The notes: a model not told the origin generated them from the sequence alone. DNA of 64,000 nt from Platanthera guangdongensis (GCA_039583875.1 CM077158.1:126995221-127059220); one strand, 5' to 3'; counted from the first letter of the stretch, positions 33,271 through 44,936 are shown. Numbers and translations are program-made.

Positions 33271-34907
33271 TATTCCAGAGCAAAAGTTGGAGATGAACTT
33301 ATAATGAATTAAAGAAATCCTAAGTTTATCTACCGCTTGACTTAATTGAAAGAAGGATCAAAATGAATATCCAGGGTATACGAGTTAAATCCTAAATTAT
33401 GCCAAAAATTTAAATAAAGGAAGAGTTTCAGCAAAAGACTTCTCGTTATAAGCAAATAGATAGCAAAAATTTTATTTGTGAGGCTAACAAAAATAGATTG
33501 GATTTATGAAACTGTAGCTTGGAAAAAATTAAAGGAAATAATTTAATTTACAAATTATGCTCTCAAAAAGATTTTAAAAATAAATCTAGAATTTTTTTGA
33601 ATTTGGCGGAGGGAGATATCGTGGGATATGAAGAAGGCTTAGAATTTTTAGAGGCGAGGGTATATTTTTTTCGCTCGAACCTCTAATTTTTTTTTCGAAT
33701 ATGGATGTTAGGAAAACGAAATCTTATTTTCCATAACAAAATTTTTTTTTTAACATCTTCATAATCCAATGTATATGTGTAGGAGTAATGAATTTTATCC
33801 TCTTACTCCATAACATATAATCTTTTCAAATATTGGATGCCTATGTTTACGGAACGAAATCTTATTCCCATTGACATAGGATCTTTTAAGAATCGAAATC
33901 ATGTCAAGTATGACATGAAAAAAAGGTGATAGAGTTTTTTCAAAAATAAAACTAGGTCTAATAAAAAACTTTTGAGAGCAACCTTTATAAATGAAACATT
34001 CCTAAATTTCAAAAAAAAAGCTTGGAGTTATCATAACTTGAAATCTAAGATTGTTATTTTTAACAAAATAAATATGCAACTATTTAGATAGATTAGAAGT
34101 GGTGCTGAAAACAGGTACTTTATTTAAAATAAAAAGCATACGAAAATTTTTAAAACTTAACCCCAGATATCTAAATTTATCGTTCTCTAATTAATAAACG
34201 AATAGTAAGCAAAGAATTAAAATAATTTGCTTATAAATTAACTCGCAACTAGATTGTTGGAGAGCGAAAAAGGTTAAGAATTGAGATATTCGATTTATTT
34301 GATACATTATTAACAATACATTTTTTTATTATTTTTAGGGTTTTCTCTTTTTTTTTTGAATTTTTAGTTATTGGCCCGCGAACAGACTCTTTGGGTGGTT
34401 GGTTCGATGAGTCGAACGCCGCGGGCATACTAAAAAGCGAGGTTTACAAATAAGAAGAGGCGGGGAAGAAAGAGATTTATGTTTTCAAAACATATTTACA
34501 AAGGAAAAGAAAAATATTTGTTTTTTGAGTTTTTGTTTTATAATTTTTTTAGTTTTAGTTTTTTTTTAGTTTTTGTTTTATAAATTTTTTTTGAGTTTTT
34601 AGATTATAAAAACAAGGCCAAAAAATTTTTGGTTTAAAAATTTTTTGGTTTAAAAATTTTTTTTTTGGGGGGCAAAAAAAAACAGATGCAAAAAAATAGG
34701 AAACTAAGAATACACCGCCATACTTAAACACAACATTGTCCCCAATGTTGCAATCTAAGTATGCGGAACGAGTAATATACAAAATATAATATGAGAAAAA
34801 TAAAGGGGAGGGGGTCGGAACTACCCTTACACGAGTTCGGGGAGGCCCGGGTGGAAATCCTGCATTGTTTGAGAAGGAGTAGCAAAAACATAACAAAAAA
34901 AAAATAA

Positions 34908-34938
<31 letters not shown>

Positions 34939-35612
34939 TAAATAAAATAAATAAAATGAAAAAGATAAACTCGGCCTAAAGGGTGCAGGCGGTAGGGGGC
35001 AAATGTGTAAGGGACGCGTAAGCGAACGTCGTAGCTGTGGAGTGGGACAGATAAGCGAGCCCCTAGCGCGCACAAGAGTGCAACGTGCCGAAGAGACAAA
35101 AAAAAGTTTTATTTATTTAAAGTATTGAGTATTTTTAGGTTTTTTTGTTGTTGTTTTTTTTTTCAAAGACATAGTTTTGCGAATTTTTTTTTTTGTGGTC
35201 TTATAGGAGTTTTTAGTGTTTTTGGTTTTGAGGTTTTTTTTTTTTTTTTTTTTTTTTTGTTTATCTAAAAGCAATGTTTTTTTTTGTGTTTTTCGGTAAG
35301 TTTTTGATTTTTTTTTTTTGGGTTTCTGTTTGTGTTTTAGTTTTTTTGTTTTTTATAGTTTTTTCAAATTTTTATTTTTTAAGGGTTTTCAATTTTTTTT
35401 CGTTTTATAAGTTTGTCAAAATATTTTTTTTATATATATAATGTTGTAATAATACTTATTATGTTATTATTTTTTTTTTTGATAGTTTTCATTATGATTA
35501 TGTTTATTATTATTATTACTATATTTTTGTTGGCCATTTTTTGTTTTGTTGAAATTATATATAAAAGGTAAAATTAATAGTATTCCAGAGTTCGAAATAA
35601 CGACTCGAAAAT
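33271..35612 (-). other. LARD interior, noncoding
   Basis: AT-rich, with long T runs (for example 35233-35260) and (AAAT)n near 34917-34946. The minus-strand open stretch 34555-35073 is low-complexity and not credible as a gene. It holds an internal purine-rich motif with the dyad ACATTG-GGGA-CAATG (about 34727-34755) and a foldback (34374-34426). Confidence 0.7.
34374..34426. repeat. Foldback motif inside LARD
   Basis: Arms GCCCGCG and CGCGGGC, with an inner pair GACTC/GAGTC. Loop TTTGGGTGGTTGGTTCGAT. Related to 10486-10541 and 416-466 in E1. Confidence 0.6.
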
Positions 35613-35630
35613 TCCCCGGCAACGGCGCCA
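35613..35630 (-). other. LARD primer-binding site (tRNA-Asp)
   Basis: Perfect 18-base complement of the plant tRNA-Asp 3' end on the minus strand, six bases from the LTR. Confidence 0.9.
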
Positions 35631-35636
35631 AAAACT

Positions 35637-38600
35637 TGATTGATTTTTTCTCGCATCAAGTCCGAAAACTTAATGCGGGTTAAAACTCCAAAAAGATTAC
35701 GAAGCGCGGCGCCCCGGGTGATTTTATTTAAGTTGAAATGCGGATTTGGTTTTTATTTAGAAAACGGGGCGCGCGTATTTTATTTATTTATTTATTTTGG
35801 ATATAAAAAAGGTTTAGAAATCGAGTTTTAACGAAAGGAGGCAAGTGCACCTATCGTGAGTAGTACAGGATATTCCGGGTGGAATATCGAGGTCGTATTG
35901 TTCTCGGGCCGGTTCGTTTATTTCTACTCTTCCCTGGAGGGGACTATTATTTTACCGATAATTTTATCTTGTCGGGATATTATTTATATAAAGAAAAGGC
36001 AGAAAATAAAAGCATAATAAAGGTGGAGCCGATGAAGAGCTCAGCTCGAGGGCACCGAAAAGACATTGAACTAAAATAAACGTTAAATAAAAAGAGCTCC
36101 TAAGTTTCTAATTAATTAGGGCGGAGACTTGGCCGTGGAGGCTCCACTAAAATGAACTCACCTATCTCTAGGACTATCGCTCACCTGAACATTAAGACTA
36201 TTCGATCGGGCTCTCGTCCGACGAAGGATTCCTCTTAATGCCCGCATTACGCTAAGAACCCCGCTATTGGGTGGGGAACCCAATCCGGTAGAGTTGGCGC
36301 GCCTCCTCTCTCGAGGGTTAGTGCGGAACTCCATTTACCAAGGGGTGATTGGTCCATATGCACGGCCTCTCGGCTAGCTAGCATATGGACTACGGAAATA
36401 GGGCCCACACATCGATTATGTGCTCCTACGCGTCGTAAACCCCGGGCAAACCTTAAGTGATTTTTAATTAAATAGAAAAATAAGACCTTTAATTATTTAA
36501 AGGAATTTTTTTTTTGTCCCAATGCTCTTCGATACTGAGGGCTAAGAACGTTAGCCACTCATCGGAATGGGGACGGCAGCGATTGAAAGCAATAAAATTA
36601 AAGCAGAAAAATAAAGCAGGAAAATTAAAGCAGTAAATGGAAAGCAGTAAATTGCAAGTCCTACTCAAACGAGTAGGACTGAAATGAAAGCAGTAAAATT
36701 GCAAGTCCCGGCGCAAATGCGTGGGCGGGAAAAAGAAAGCAAGTCCTACTCAAACGGGTAGGAGAAAATAAATGCATTTACAAGGGCATTCCAAATTATT
36801 ACAGTAAAGACCGGCCATTTAACTCAAGTGAGTAGGCGGTAAATAAAAGCTAAAACTCACGTACTCGACATAAAATTAAAACACACCCACTCTACAAGAA
36901 GTAAACACACTCTACTAAAATAAAATCCAGCCATTTAACTCAAGTGAGTAGGCGGAAAATTAAAATACACACACTTGTTTGAATAAAATCCAGCCATTTA
37001 ACTCAAGTGAGTAGGCGGAAAATTAAAAACAACACACACACACACTCTACAGGAATTGAAATAAAGCTATAAAAACTACTCATACACGCACGCACACGTA
37101 CAAAATTAAGAAAAACTAAGTGACAGAAAAATTAAAACTACTACATTTCTACCGCTAGAATGCGGTAGAAATGAATATAAAGGGAAAATAAAATTAAAAG
37201 GAGCAAAAGTTTTTGCAAAATAAACGAAAAGTGCAAGTGTTCGAAAAATTGAAATGAATACATTTCAACCGATGGAATGCGGTAGAAATGCATAAAATGA
37301 AGAAATAAAATTTAAACGGGCAAAAAGTTTTGGAAAATAAAAGCTAAACGAAGTGTTTGAAAAATTAAAATGACTATATAAACGTTCCTATAACTCCGCA
37401 AAAGTGGTTAAAAAGTGAAAATAAAGTAAAAAGGAACGAAAAGTTTTACGAGCTAAACATGAAAATCGAAATTAGCAAAAATAAAAATCACTTTGAAAAC
37501 GCTTTTACAGGTTTATAGGAATGAAATAAAAGCTATTAAAACCTAAGTCTAACAAAAACTAAATATAAATAACTAAGTATAAAAGCATGAAAGTTAATCT
37601 CATACACACAAACCCATTTTAAAAGACTAAAAACAAAGTTAAAACTAAATAAAAAGATAAGATTGTATAAGAGATTGCTTATAGATGAAGTTCATGACAA
37701 TGTAAGGAGGAAAAACTACAAATTTTATAAAGATAAAAATTCATTACAAAGCTAAAACAAATAAACATAAAAGGGAGGGGGAGAAAATCTCCTTACAAAG
37801 CCCTTGGGATCATCTATCAGCAAAGCCTTTATACAAAATGGATCCAAAAAAAAACGGAACCCGGAATTCAGACAGGAAATCTGAATTTATAGAAAAAATT
37901 TCACGGGACACGCCCTCGGACACGGGCGTGTCCGGGGGCGTGTCTACACTATTCACATGGCGGCCTTCCGATTTGACTGGAGATTTGACTTTGGCCGCTG
38001 AAAATCGGGACGGTCACGCCCCCTGTCACGGGCGTGACTATGGGCGTGTCGACACTATTAAGCAGAAGATTTCGGTGACTTGACGGCGAGTTGACGTTGC
38101 GGCGGAAAACACGGCGGTCACGCCCCTTGTCACGGGCGTGACGGTGGGCGTGTCGTGCGGCGATTAATGGCGTTGTTGACTTCGGGAGGTTGCCGGCGGC
38201 AGTTTGTCGGCCAGGTGGAGGAGTCATGCCCTAGGTCACGGGCGTGACTCTAGGCGTGTCAGGTTGGCTCGACGAACGTCGAGCGAAAAACATCGAAAGG
38301 AGTGGTCACGGCTTGGGTCACGCCCCGTGTCAGGTGACACGGGCGTGTCGACGGGCGTGTCAGCTGGGTCGACGATCGCTGAGCGCGATTTCGTCGATCT
38401 GGATGGTCACGGGCATGGGTCACGGGCGTGACGCGGGTGACACGGGCGTGACACGGGCGTGTCACGCGATTTCTTCAAAAAGATGTCATTTCTCGGGAAT
38501 TTGACGTATCACGCCCTGGTCACGGGCGTGACCAACAGTACACGGGCGTGTACTCTGATTTTTTGGCAATTTTTCCTGAAAAATTCAGAAAAAAAAATAA

Positions 38601-38725
38601 CTTTAAGTTAGAAAATATTTACAAAAAGGAAGCAATTTATTAAGCAAAAACAACTAAAAATTACAAAAAGAAACGAATACATCTTATTTAATGTATATAA
38701 AAACACGTATATTTACAACTCATCA
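35637..38725 (-). repeat. LARD 5' LTR (right copy, 3,089 bp)
   Basis: Nearly identical to 30157-33245. Differences noticed include one fewer G near 35909, two extra bases near 37908, one fewer base near 38591 and about 15 substitutions. The dyad array lies at 37902-38552 and the TATA box at 37883-37893. Confidence 0.9.
37902..38552. promoter_or_regulatory. Dyad-repeat array, LARD right LTR
   Basis: Same unit order as in the left LTR. One outer CACGCCC became CATGCCC (near 38225), a C-to-T type change. Confidence 0.8.
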
Positions 38726-38730
38726 CATGT
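38726..38730. repeat. LARD target-site duplication, right copy (CATGT)
   Basis: Pairs with CATAT at 30152-30156 at 4 of 5 bases. Confidence 0.75.
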
Positions 38731-39205
38731 TCAAGACCGGGGACACCAGGAAAATCACGGCCCAGCTGTCAATAGTGACATACTGTATCCTGGCTGAGAA
38801 AGACATCAATGTATCAGATCTCATCCTCTCCATGATGTGCTACACCCATCGCCTAAAATCCCCCGACCGCCAGCGGGTGAACACATTATCTTTGAGCGGT
38901 GTGATCCTGAGCATCCTGATAGAGAAGTACTCGGGCATCAACTGGTCGGCATACCCTATAGATATCTTCCATCTGATCTATAAAGTAGGTGAGATTCCTA
39001 CTTCCTCATGGGCACGCCGCTTGCACCACAACCTCTGTTACATCGTACCGGGTCCCTCAGGGAAACCAGCAGGGAGTTCTACAGTATGGTGGAGGATCAG
39101 GGTCAAGAGATCAGGCAAACGGCAAATGAAGTAAAGGGAATGAATAATCTTCTCAAGAAGATAATGAGCAAGTTCAACATTTCTCCTACTTCTTCAGAGG
39201 AGTAG
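38731..39205 (+). pseudogene. Antisense ORF of the SIRE-like element, 3' part
   Basis: Continues the frame of 29646-30156: MFKTGDTRKITAQLSIV, ILAEKDINVSDLILSMM and LSGVILSILIEKYSGI. Near 39050 the frame shifts; the second frame continues REFYSMVEDQGQEIRQTANE, then NNLLKKIMSKF, a heptad-like coiled-coil end, and stops at 39205. The whole protein would be about 300 residues, coded opposite to the surrounding copia gag. Function unknown; the layout is like the extra ORFs of Tat and SIRE elements. Confidence 0.55.
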
Positions 39206-39461
39206 CTTTCTTCATTTTACCTAAACAAATTTAATTTTGTAATAAAGCTGGTTGAACAAAATATCAGTTATGGAATTAGCTTTATTTCTATTTATTGGAT
39301 TTGTGTCAACACCTCTGCTTATCATGACTAATATTGATCTTCTTATTCTCGTGAGACTATCTATCATGCTATTTCAAAACATAGAACAAAAATACAAGAA
39401 ATGCTCTGCGATAAACCTAATTATGAAATATGAAAAGGAAGAAAAAAACAACGTAGTAAAC
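39206..39461. other. Spacer between antisense ORF and copia gag
   Basis: AT-rich, no coding sequence recognised. This is where protease, integrase and RT would be expected in a copia element read on the minus strand, and none is present. Confidence 0.5.
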
Positions 39462-40136
39462 ATATCATGAGGTAAGATATCGTGTAGTTCTTTTGGAACT
39501 TATCTCACGCAGATTATGGATGCTAAAAGAAAAGAGATTTGGGTATCCAAAAAGAGCTAGAGGTGACGGTTCCTTTGGGTACTGAAACACAGCGTGATAT
39601 ATCATAGGGAGGTGACGATGAATGGACCCTTTTGAGTGGAATGTGTGATCTATTCTGAATGATGGGTCTCCATTCATATTTTGGTTTACACTCCTGTTTA
39701 TGTAGCAAATTATCATTTAGATTTTTACGAGTCCTTGTGTGATGAACTTCAATTGAACAATATTGCATTGGAAGTCTAGATTTGTTAATATTATTCACTG
39801 AGTTAGGTTTATGTTCCATGACGTAAGGATTCATAGCGTAGTGATTCTTAGGAGAAACTTTATGTTCATTTGATCTAAACTTTGGAGTGACTAGAGTTTG
39901 TAACTGAGGATGGTTCTTCTATTTTGGAATCTCATTTACCCGGACTTGACATTCTCTACTCTCGTTGATTGACTTAGTTATTAAATGATTGTTCATTCTC
40001 AACTTGCTTTCGAGTTTTGCTTGAAGCTTGTGAGTTGTGTATTGTCAACTGTTAAGCATAATTTCCTTAAGAACATTGATCTTTGCAATTAATTCATTAT
40101 TTTTAATTTTGAGATTCTGTATGGCTCTAATGTACG
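39462..40136 (-). pseudogene. gag: SIRE-like copia gag, C-terminal part
   Basis: Minus-strand frame after the E4 junction: AIQNLKIKNNELIAKINVLKE (coiled coil), several stops, then the open piece 39523-39834 ending in a VTSSSFWIPKSLF block. A WVPK-like end is typical of SIRE-type gag just before protease. Joined across E4 with one target copy, the frame reads KNSTIAYIRAIQNLK without a break. Confidence 0.55.
40132..40136. repeat. E4 target-site duplication, left copy (GTACG)
   Basis: Identical to 51989-51993. Confidence 0.9.
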
Positions 40137-41884
40137 TGATGATTATTTTCTCCACGCTAGCGCGTGTTTCTAATCGATGAGGCAAGTATACCTATCATTC
40201 GGAGTATAGGATCAAGTGTCGTATATCGACTCGGGGCTTGTCGAATACTTGTACTCACAAGAAAGAGCTATTATCTTATCGGACGGAAAGTTAGTTTTTG
40301 TTTAAAACAGGAAAGGAAACGAAACACTAAGAAAGAGAAGTTCGATTTTGGGGAAGCTAGCACTTGATCTAGAATCCACTTGAACTAAAATAAACCTTTT
40401 TGAAAATAAAGTAATGCGAGCTCTTAAACTACTCACTCGACCGTGGAAGTTCCTCAGTACAAAAGCGTCTCTGTCGAGCTCATGCTTTTGACTAACCTTA
40501 GGTTGATCGATTAAGACCTCTCGTCCAGTCGAAACCCCTAAGCTTGCTTTAGGCGGTGAACCACTCTATTGGATTTGACTCCACTCCGGAGGATTTATGT
40601 TGTCCTCTATCGAGGAGTGCATGAAACTCCTTTTATCTTTGAGTGATGTTCTCGTATCCGCAACCTCTCGGTCATTTTGGATACAAATCTTAGATCGAAA
40701 ACATATCCGCGAAATATGAATTCGACAAAATAAAAATCAAAGATAAATCGTAGCGAGCATAATTAAGAACAATACATTTGATAAAAAAGAAAGGTTTATT
40801 TTATTACAAGCTTCATCATGACCAAGCGCTAAATGAAAATTAGCTACTCATCATCATTAGGGAAATACAAGTTAAGGTAGGGAAAGACATGACTAAAGAT
40901 ACACTTGAAAGTAAAGGTTATACTACGAAATTAAAATGCAAAAAAGAGAGTAAACAAAACAGAACTAAGCTCCCCAAAAACTCCTCTCGAGCTCCTGGAA
41001 TTTCCTGGAATTTGTAGGAAAAATTTCTGCAAGGTCACGCCCAAGGTCATGCCCGTGACCTAGGGCGTGTCAGGCTCGGAACTGCCATCTTGAAAGCTCA
41101 GGAACGTTGGAGGAGAAACCACCAAAATCTGTTAAATTGCGGGTCACGCCCCTATGTCACGCCCGTGACCTAGGGCGTGTCACTTCTGTTTCTGGAAAAC
41201 CTCGGGAAGCTGAAAATGGCGGGAGTAAATGGCTGTTGATGGAGGGGTCACACCCCCTGGTCATGCCCGTGACCATGGGCGGGTCAGGCTGAAATGGCTT
41301 TCTGGAGGCAATGGCAGAAACGGCTGGACTTATTGGCTGGAAACGCTCTCCACACGTCCTGGCCACGCCCGTGACCGATGGGTCACGGGCGTGTAATTAC
41401 CTGTTCGACATTCTTCATTCGACCATCTGAGCCCATTGGTGTCACGCCTAAGGTCACGCCCGTGACGAAGGGCGTGGCGTCTTCGGTCGACGATCTTGAA
41501 ACTGTAGCTTTAATTTGGCACGTCGGGATGTCACGGCTAGACGTCACGCCCGTGTTAGCATGGTCACGCCCCTGACCTTGGGGCGTGTATTTTTAAATGA
41601 CGGCGCACTGAGCATGGAACACGCGCCGGTTCACGCCTGGTTGTCACGCCTGTGACCTTTAGGTCATGCCCGTGTCCAAGGCGTGTGCTTTGCAATTTTT
41701 CCAGCTTTGTCCAGATTTGTCTCCTGATCAATCCTGTAGACTCTATATTGATATTTGCAGCCCATATTTATCCTAAAATAAGAAAATAAAGAAATTATAT
41801 AATAAAATCATAGAATATATTAAAAACTAATTAATTATTAAATTAAAATTAGATATAAAAATATGGATAAAATTAGAGTTATCA
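40137..41884 (-). repeat. E4 3' LTR (left copy)
   Basis: Starts TGATGATTATTTTCTCC and ends GAGTTATCA on the plus strand. Dyad array at 41034-41690. Its TATA site is mutated to CTACAAAT (about 41008-41018). Confidence 0.9.
41034..41690. promoter_or_regulatory. Dyad-repeat array, E4 left LTR
   Basis: Repeats such as GTCATG-CC-CGTGAC and GTCACG-CC-CGTGAC are centred at 41052.5, 41162.5, 41266.5, 41368.5, 41459.5, 41549.5 and 41649.5 (spacing 110, 104, 102, 91, 90 and 100). Several have outer CACGCCC...GGGCGTG arms. Confidence 0.8.
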
Positions 41885-41908
41885 AATACCCCCATACTTA
41901 CTCGTTTG
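41885..41908 (-). other. E4 polypurine tract
   Basis: Minus-strand GAGTAAGTATGGGGGTATT directly before the LTR. Confidence 0.75.
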
Positions 41909-43601
41909 CTCGTTCCGAGCAAACAACTTTACATGGAGAGTAGAAAAATTTTAACACTAGAAACGAAAATTGAACCTAAGGAGTAGAATGCGAAGTCTTG
42001 TGCCTATGCGCGTAGTTATTTTTGTAGAAAAACCTACTCAGCATACAAGTTAGTTTTTAATTTTCTAAAATGTGTTTTCACTTATTATTTTTATTTCGAA
42101 AATGAAGACCCGGTAAATCTTAAAATCACATTTAGGGAGAAAGTAGCGTGTTTACTAAGATAATATTGCACAAATCGAATATCGGGATACCCTCCAAAGA
42201 AATCCATCAATGTCGATGGCCATAGGCTTGCCCTTTCACACTCTCACCACGGCACTAGTTTAACTTAGAAGCACAAATCAGTAGGGCTTAACTAGGTTCA
42301 AATGTAGGCTTAGGTTTTTGGTTTGGAAAAATCAACGATAAAAACGATGGGTACACACACCAAATCCTAATGAGAGCTTGCACAAAATAATTGGTAGAGC
42401 TCCGCCAATTCCTAAACTCCTTTGTTTTTTTTCCTTAACATGTTGAATTTTTTTTCAACTTCCTCTATTTATTTTCATCATTTCATTTATATATATATAT
42501 ATATATTATTTGTTTCTCTTTTTTTCTCTCTTTTTTTTAGAGGAGGAATGAAAAACAACTATTTTTTTCAATTAGCCACCAAAATAAAATGGCCCCTAAT
42601 GACTCAAAAATCGGTTCTGTATATATAATGTCAAGCTCGGTCATAGGTGTGTAATTAGGATGCTTTTTAGGCTTTGGTAAATGTTGGTGGAGATAAAATA
42701 AAAGGAAGGGTATAGGCTCAAATTGGCTTAGCAAAGATAAAACGTTAGGTAAGGGTGCAAAGGCACAAACTTACCAAAAGAAGTGCCTAAATCATATTTA
42801 TGCTAATGAGTTTAACCTATGCAAAGTATTGAGAATAGCTAGAGGGCAAGTTCTAGACATCGAGAAAGAATACCACTTTCTTGATTCGTGAAATATCTCT
42901 CTAGTAAACTTCTACACACTCTCCTAAACTATTTTTAGATTTTACTGGTTTCAAGATAGAAGTGAAATAAACTATTTCTACGCATTTAGAAAAATAAAAA
43001 TCTAATTGTATGTTGAATGTTTAATTCTACTTAAATTCTACAAACATGTGCACCTGACTAGAATCACAACATGACCAACAGTTCTACTTCAAAATTCAAA
43101 ATTCAATTAAAGCATTAAAATATTCTAAACACTATGTAAAAGTTGAATACTAAAGATTTTGCATGTGAATAAATATAAGAATAAAGATTTCTCGAATTTA
43201 CAAAAATTAACCCTAATTTTTTTGAATTTTTGGTTGTTTTTTGCAAATTTTTTTTGTTGTTGTTTTTGTTTTGTGAAGAAAAAGAAAATAAAGTTTGAAA
43301 ATGGGAAATTTTGTTTTTGAGTGTTAGAATTTGTTTTTTTTGTATGTTTTGCTTGAGAACTATCCCCCCCATACTTAAACAATACATTGTCCCTAATGAA
43401 AAATAAGTAAAGAACAAAAAGAAAAGGAGACTTCCCTGGAGCAGGCGAATCAGTCCAAAGTGTACCTGGAAGACAATAATGAAGCAAAACATTTTTTTGA
43501 TATATATAGTTTTTTTTAAACAAAATAAAAGATACATGGCAGATAAAAAAAATGAAAAGATACAAGATGACGGATAACAACCCAAAGATAAATAAAGTAA
43601 C
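41909..43601 (-). other. E4 3' noncoding region
   Basis: AT-rich, with (AT)n near 42486-42506. The minus-strand open stretches at 43115-43744 are low-complexity and not supported as genes beyond the env-like ORF end. Near 43368-43400 lies the internal purine motif TTAAGTATGGGGGG with the dyad-like ATTAGGGACAATGT. Confidence 0.65.
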
Positions 43602-44825
43602 CTAATCCTCATCACTATCACCCCCTCGCGGCGAATAATGAGTGGGCAGATCCACGAACTCACGTGTAATATGCGCCACGGAAGAAGCGTAGCTCTGCTC
43701 CAGTGCGGCAAAACGAGCGTCAAAAGAAGTAAAGCATTTGCCAAAATTGGCCTCCATCTGATTTAGGCGAGTGTGAATCAACCCAAATTGTTGATCCCAA
43801 TAGGTTTGAGGACCGGGCTCTGAAGAAAGCTCCTGCGGTGGTGGTAAAATGGGGGAAGAAGGAATAATGCTGCTGGGACCGGCACCGAAATCTAGATCAA
43901 GATCTCCACCACCGACTGCGGGGGGGGGGGGGGGGGGGGGGGGGATAGCCTCAAACTCGCCATCGCGTTGTTGCGCTAGGCCGAGGGGCTAAAGGGTCTG
44001 GAACTGGATGACCTGCAGCATCTGGACGCAGTTGAGGCGTGGAAGAGTATCCCAAAGGCCGAGCTGCTTGGCGAGGAAAGTGATGAAGTTCCTGCCGTGC
44101 ACTGCTCCCAACCTCACATTTTCGGCTTGGTTCCGAAAGAAAATTGCGAGCAAATAGCCGAGGTTGAGCGGGACTCGGTAAAACATACTATATAAATATA
44201 GTAAGTCCGCCCGAGTCACCACCCTGTGGCTGTCGCCGCGGGCAGAAAGATTAAAGGTGAGGAGGTTGTGGAGAATGCGCAAGGAGGGGGAAATGAGGTG
44301 GCTTCCTTTGGATTTCTTTGGGGTGTAGTGAGCGGTGTCATTACTGATTTCCGCCCAAAAGGTGAGAAGGTTGACATGGGGAGGGAAATCAGTAATTAAA
44401 CCAAGGTAGGCTGGAGATTGGGAGAAGGACTCCAAGAAAAAGCCCATGGTAACGTTGAGTTGGCGGATGGTGAGCTGATGCACCACCCCACCCATACGAA
44501 AGATGATGAAATCGTCATTTGCCGCCCAACGAAACTCTAATGAAGCAAAGAACTCAACGGTGAGCTCAAGGAAGGCATACTCGGAAATGGAGAAGAGGGA
44601 ACTCCATCCAGGGGTGGATAAAAATCCCCGCACCAGATATGCTGCTCCAAATATGGCGAGGATCGCCCAATCTAAGATGCGGAACACGCCAAGGGGTTTG
44701 GCGCGTAGGAGATTGCTGGGCTCGAGCTGTGTTTGGTTTTCAAAGAGCAGCAAGGCTTCCGCCGCGACGGGATCCGCGGGGTGCTTGTAGGAGGAAGCGG
44801 TGGAACGAGGGTGGTGGCGAGGCAT
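43602..44825 (-). pseudogene. E4 ATHILA ORF-1 / env-like ORF
   Basis: ATG 44825 opens a 278-residue frame to a TAG at 43989, just before a proline-coding run of 25 C on this strand (plus 43920-43944). Beyond it coding-like sequence continues (LGLIHTRLNQMEANF-like coiled coil) to a stop at 43602, so the original protein was about 400 residues. Motifs RGFLSTPGW, EYAFLELTVEFFASLEF and FRMGGVVHQLTIRQL match the Athila ORF-1 family as I remember it. A hydrophobic stretch lies at residues about 48-70. Its role in Athila elements is unproven; it occupies the env position after pol. A TATA box and dyad array lie just upstream. Confidence 0.65.
43920..43944. repeat. Homopolymer G run
   Basis: 25 consecutive G, coding for proline on the minus strand within the env-like ORF. 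Its true length is uncertain because such runs are poorly read. Confidence 0.8.
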
Positions 44826-44910
44826 TTTGGAAGAAGGGAGGAAAAAAATTCGGGTTGGGTAAGGGAGAAGGGGAGTGCTGGAAGGTGTGGGGGAATGAGA
44901 GGGGAAAAAT

Positions 44911-44923
44911 CCCTATTTATAGG
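44911..44923 (-). promoter_or_regulatory. Internal TATA box upstream of the env-like ORF
   Basis: Minus-strand CCTATAAATAGGG, about 87 bp before ATG 44825 and 14 bp after the last dyad of the internal array. The layout is the same as in the LTR promoters. Confidence 0.6.
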
Positions 44924-44936
44924 GCTTTCGGGTTGG

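Larger units (their letters stand above)
30157..38725 (-). mobile_element. LARD: non-autonomous Athila-type element (8,569 bp)
   Basis: Two 3,089-bp LTRs flank a 2,391-bp interior with a perfect tRNA-Asp primer-binding site and a polypurine tract, but no gag or pol. It therefore fits the class of large retrotransposon derivatives that must borrow proteins. Its interior matches the 3' noncoding region of E1, so an E1-type element is the likely protein donor family. LTR copies differ at roughly 18-20 sites by eye, making this the youngest-looking insertion in the window. Confidence 0.85.

Noticed and set aside
34555..35073. Minus-strand 172-residue ORF in the LARD interior
   Set aside because: Driven by T/A runs; no counterpart in E1, and composition is that of noncoding AT-rich DNA.
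43115..43744. Minus-strand 209-residue ORF after the env-like gene
   Set aside because: Low-complexity composition (Phe, Ser, Asn, Lys), overlapping an alternative frame of the env-like C-terminus and the AT-rich 3' region; no homologous counterpart in other elements.
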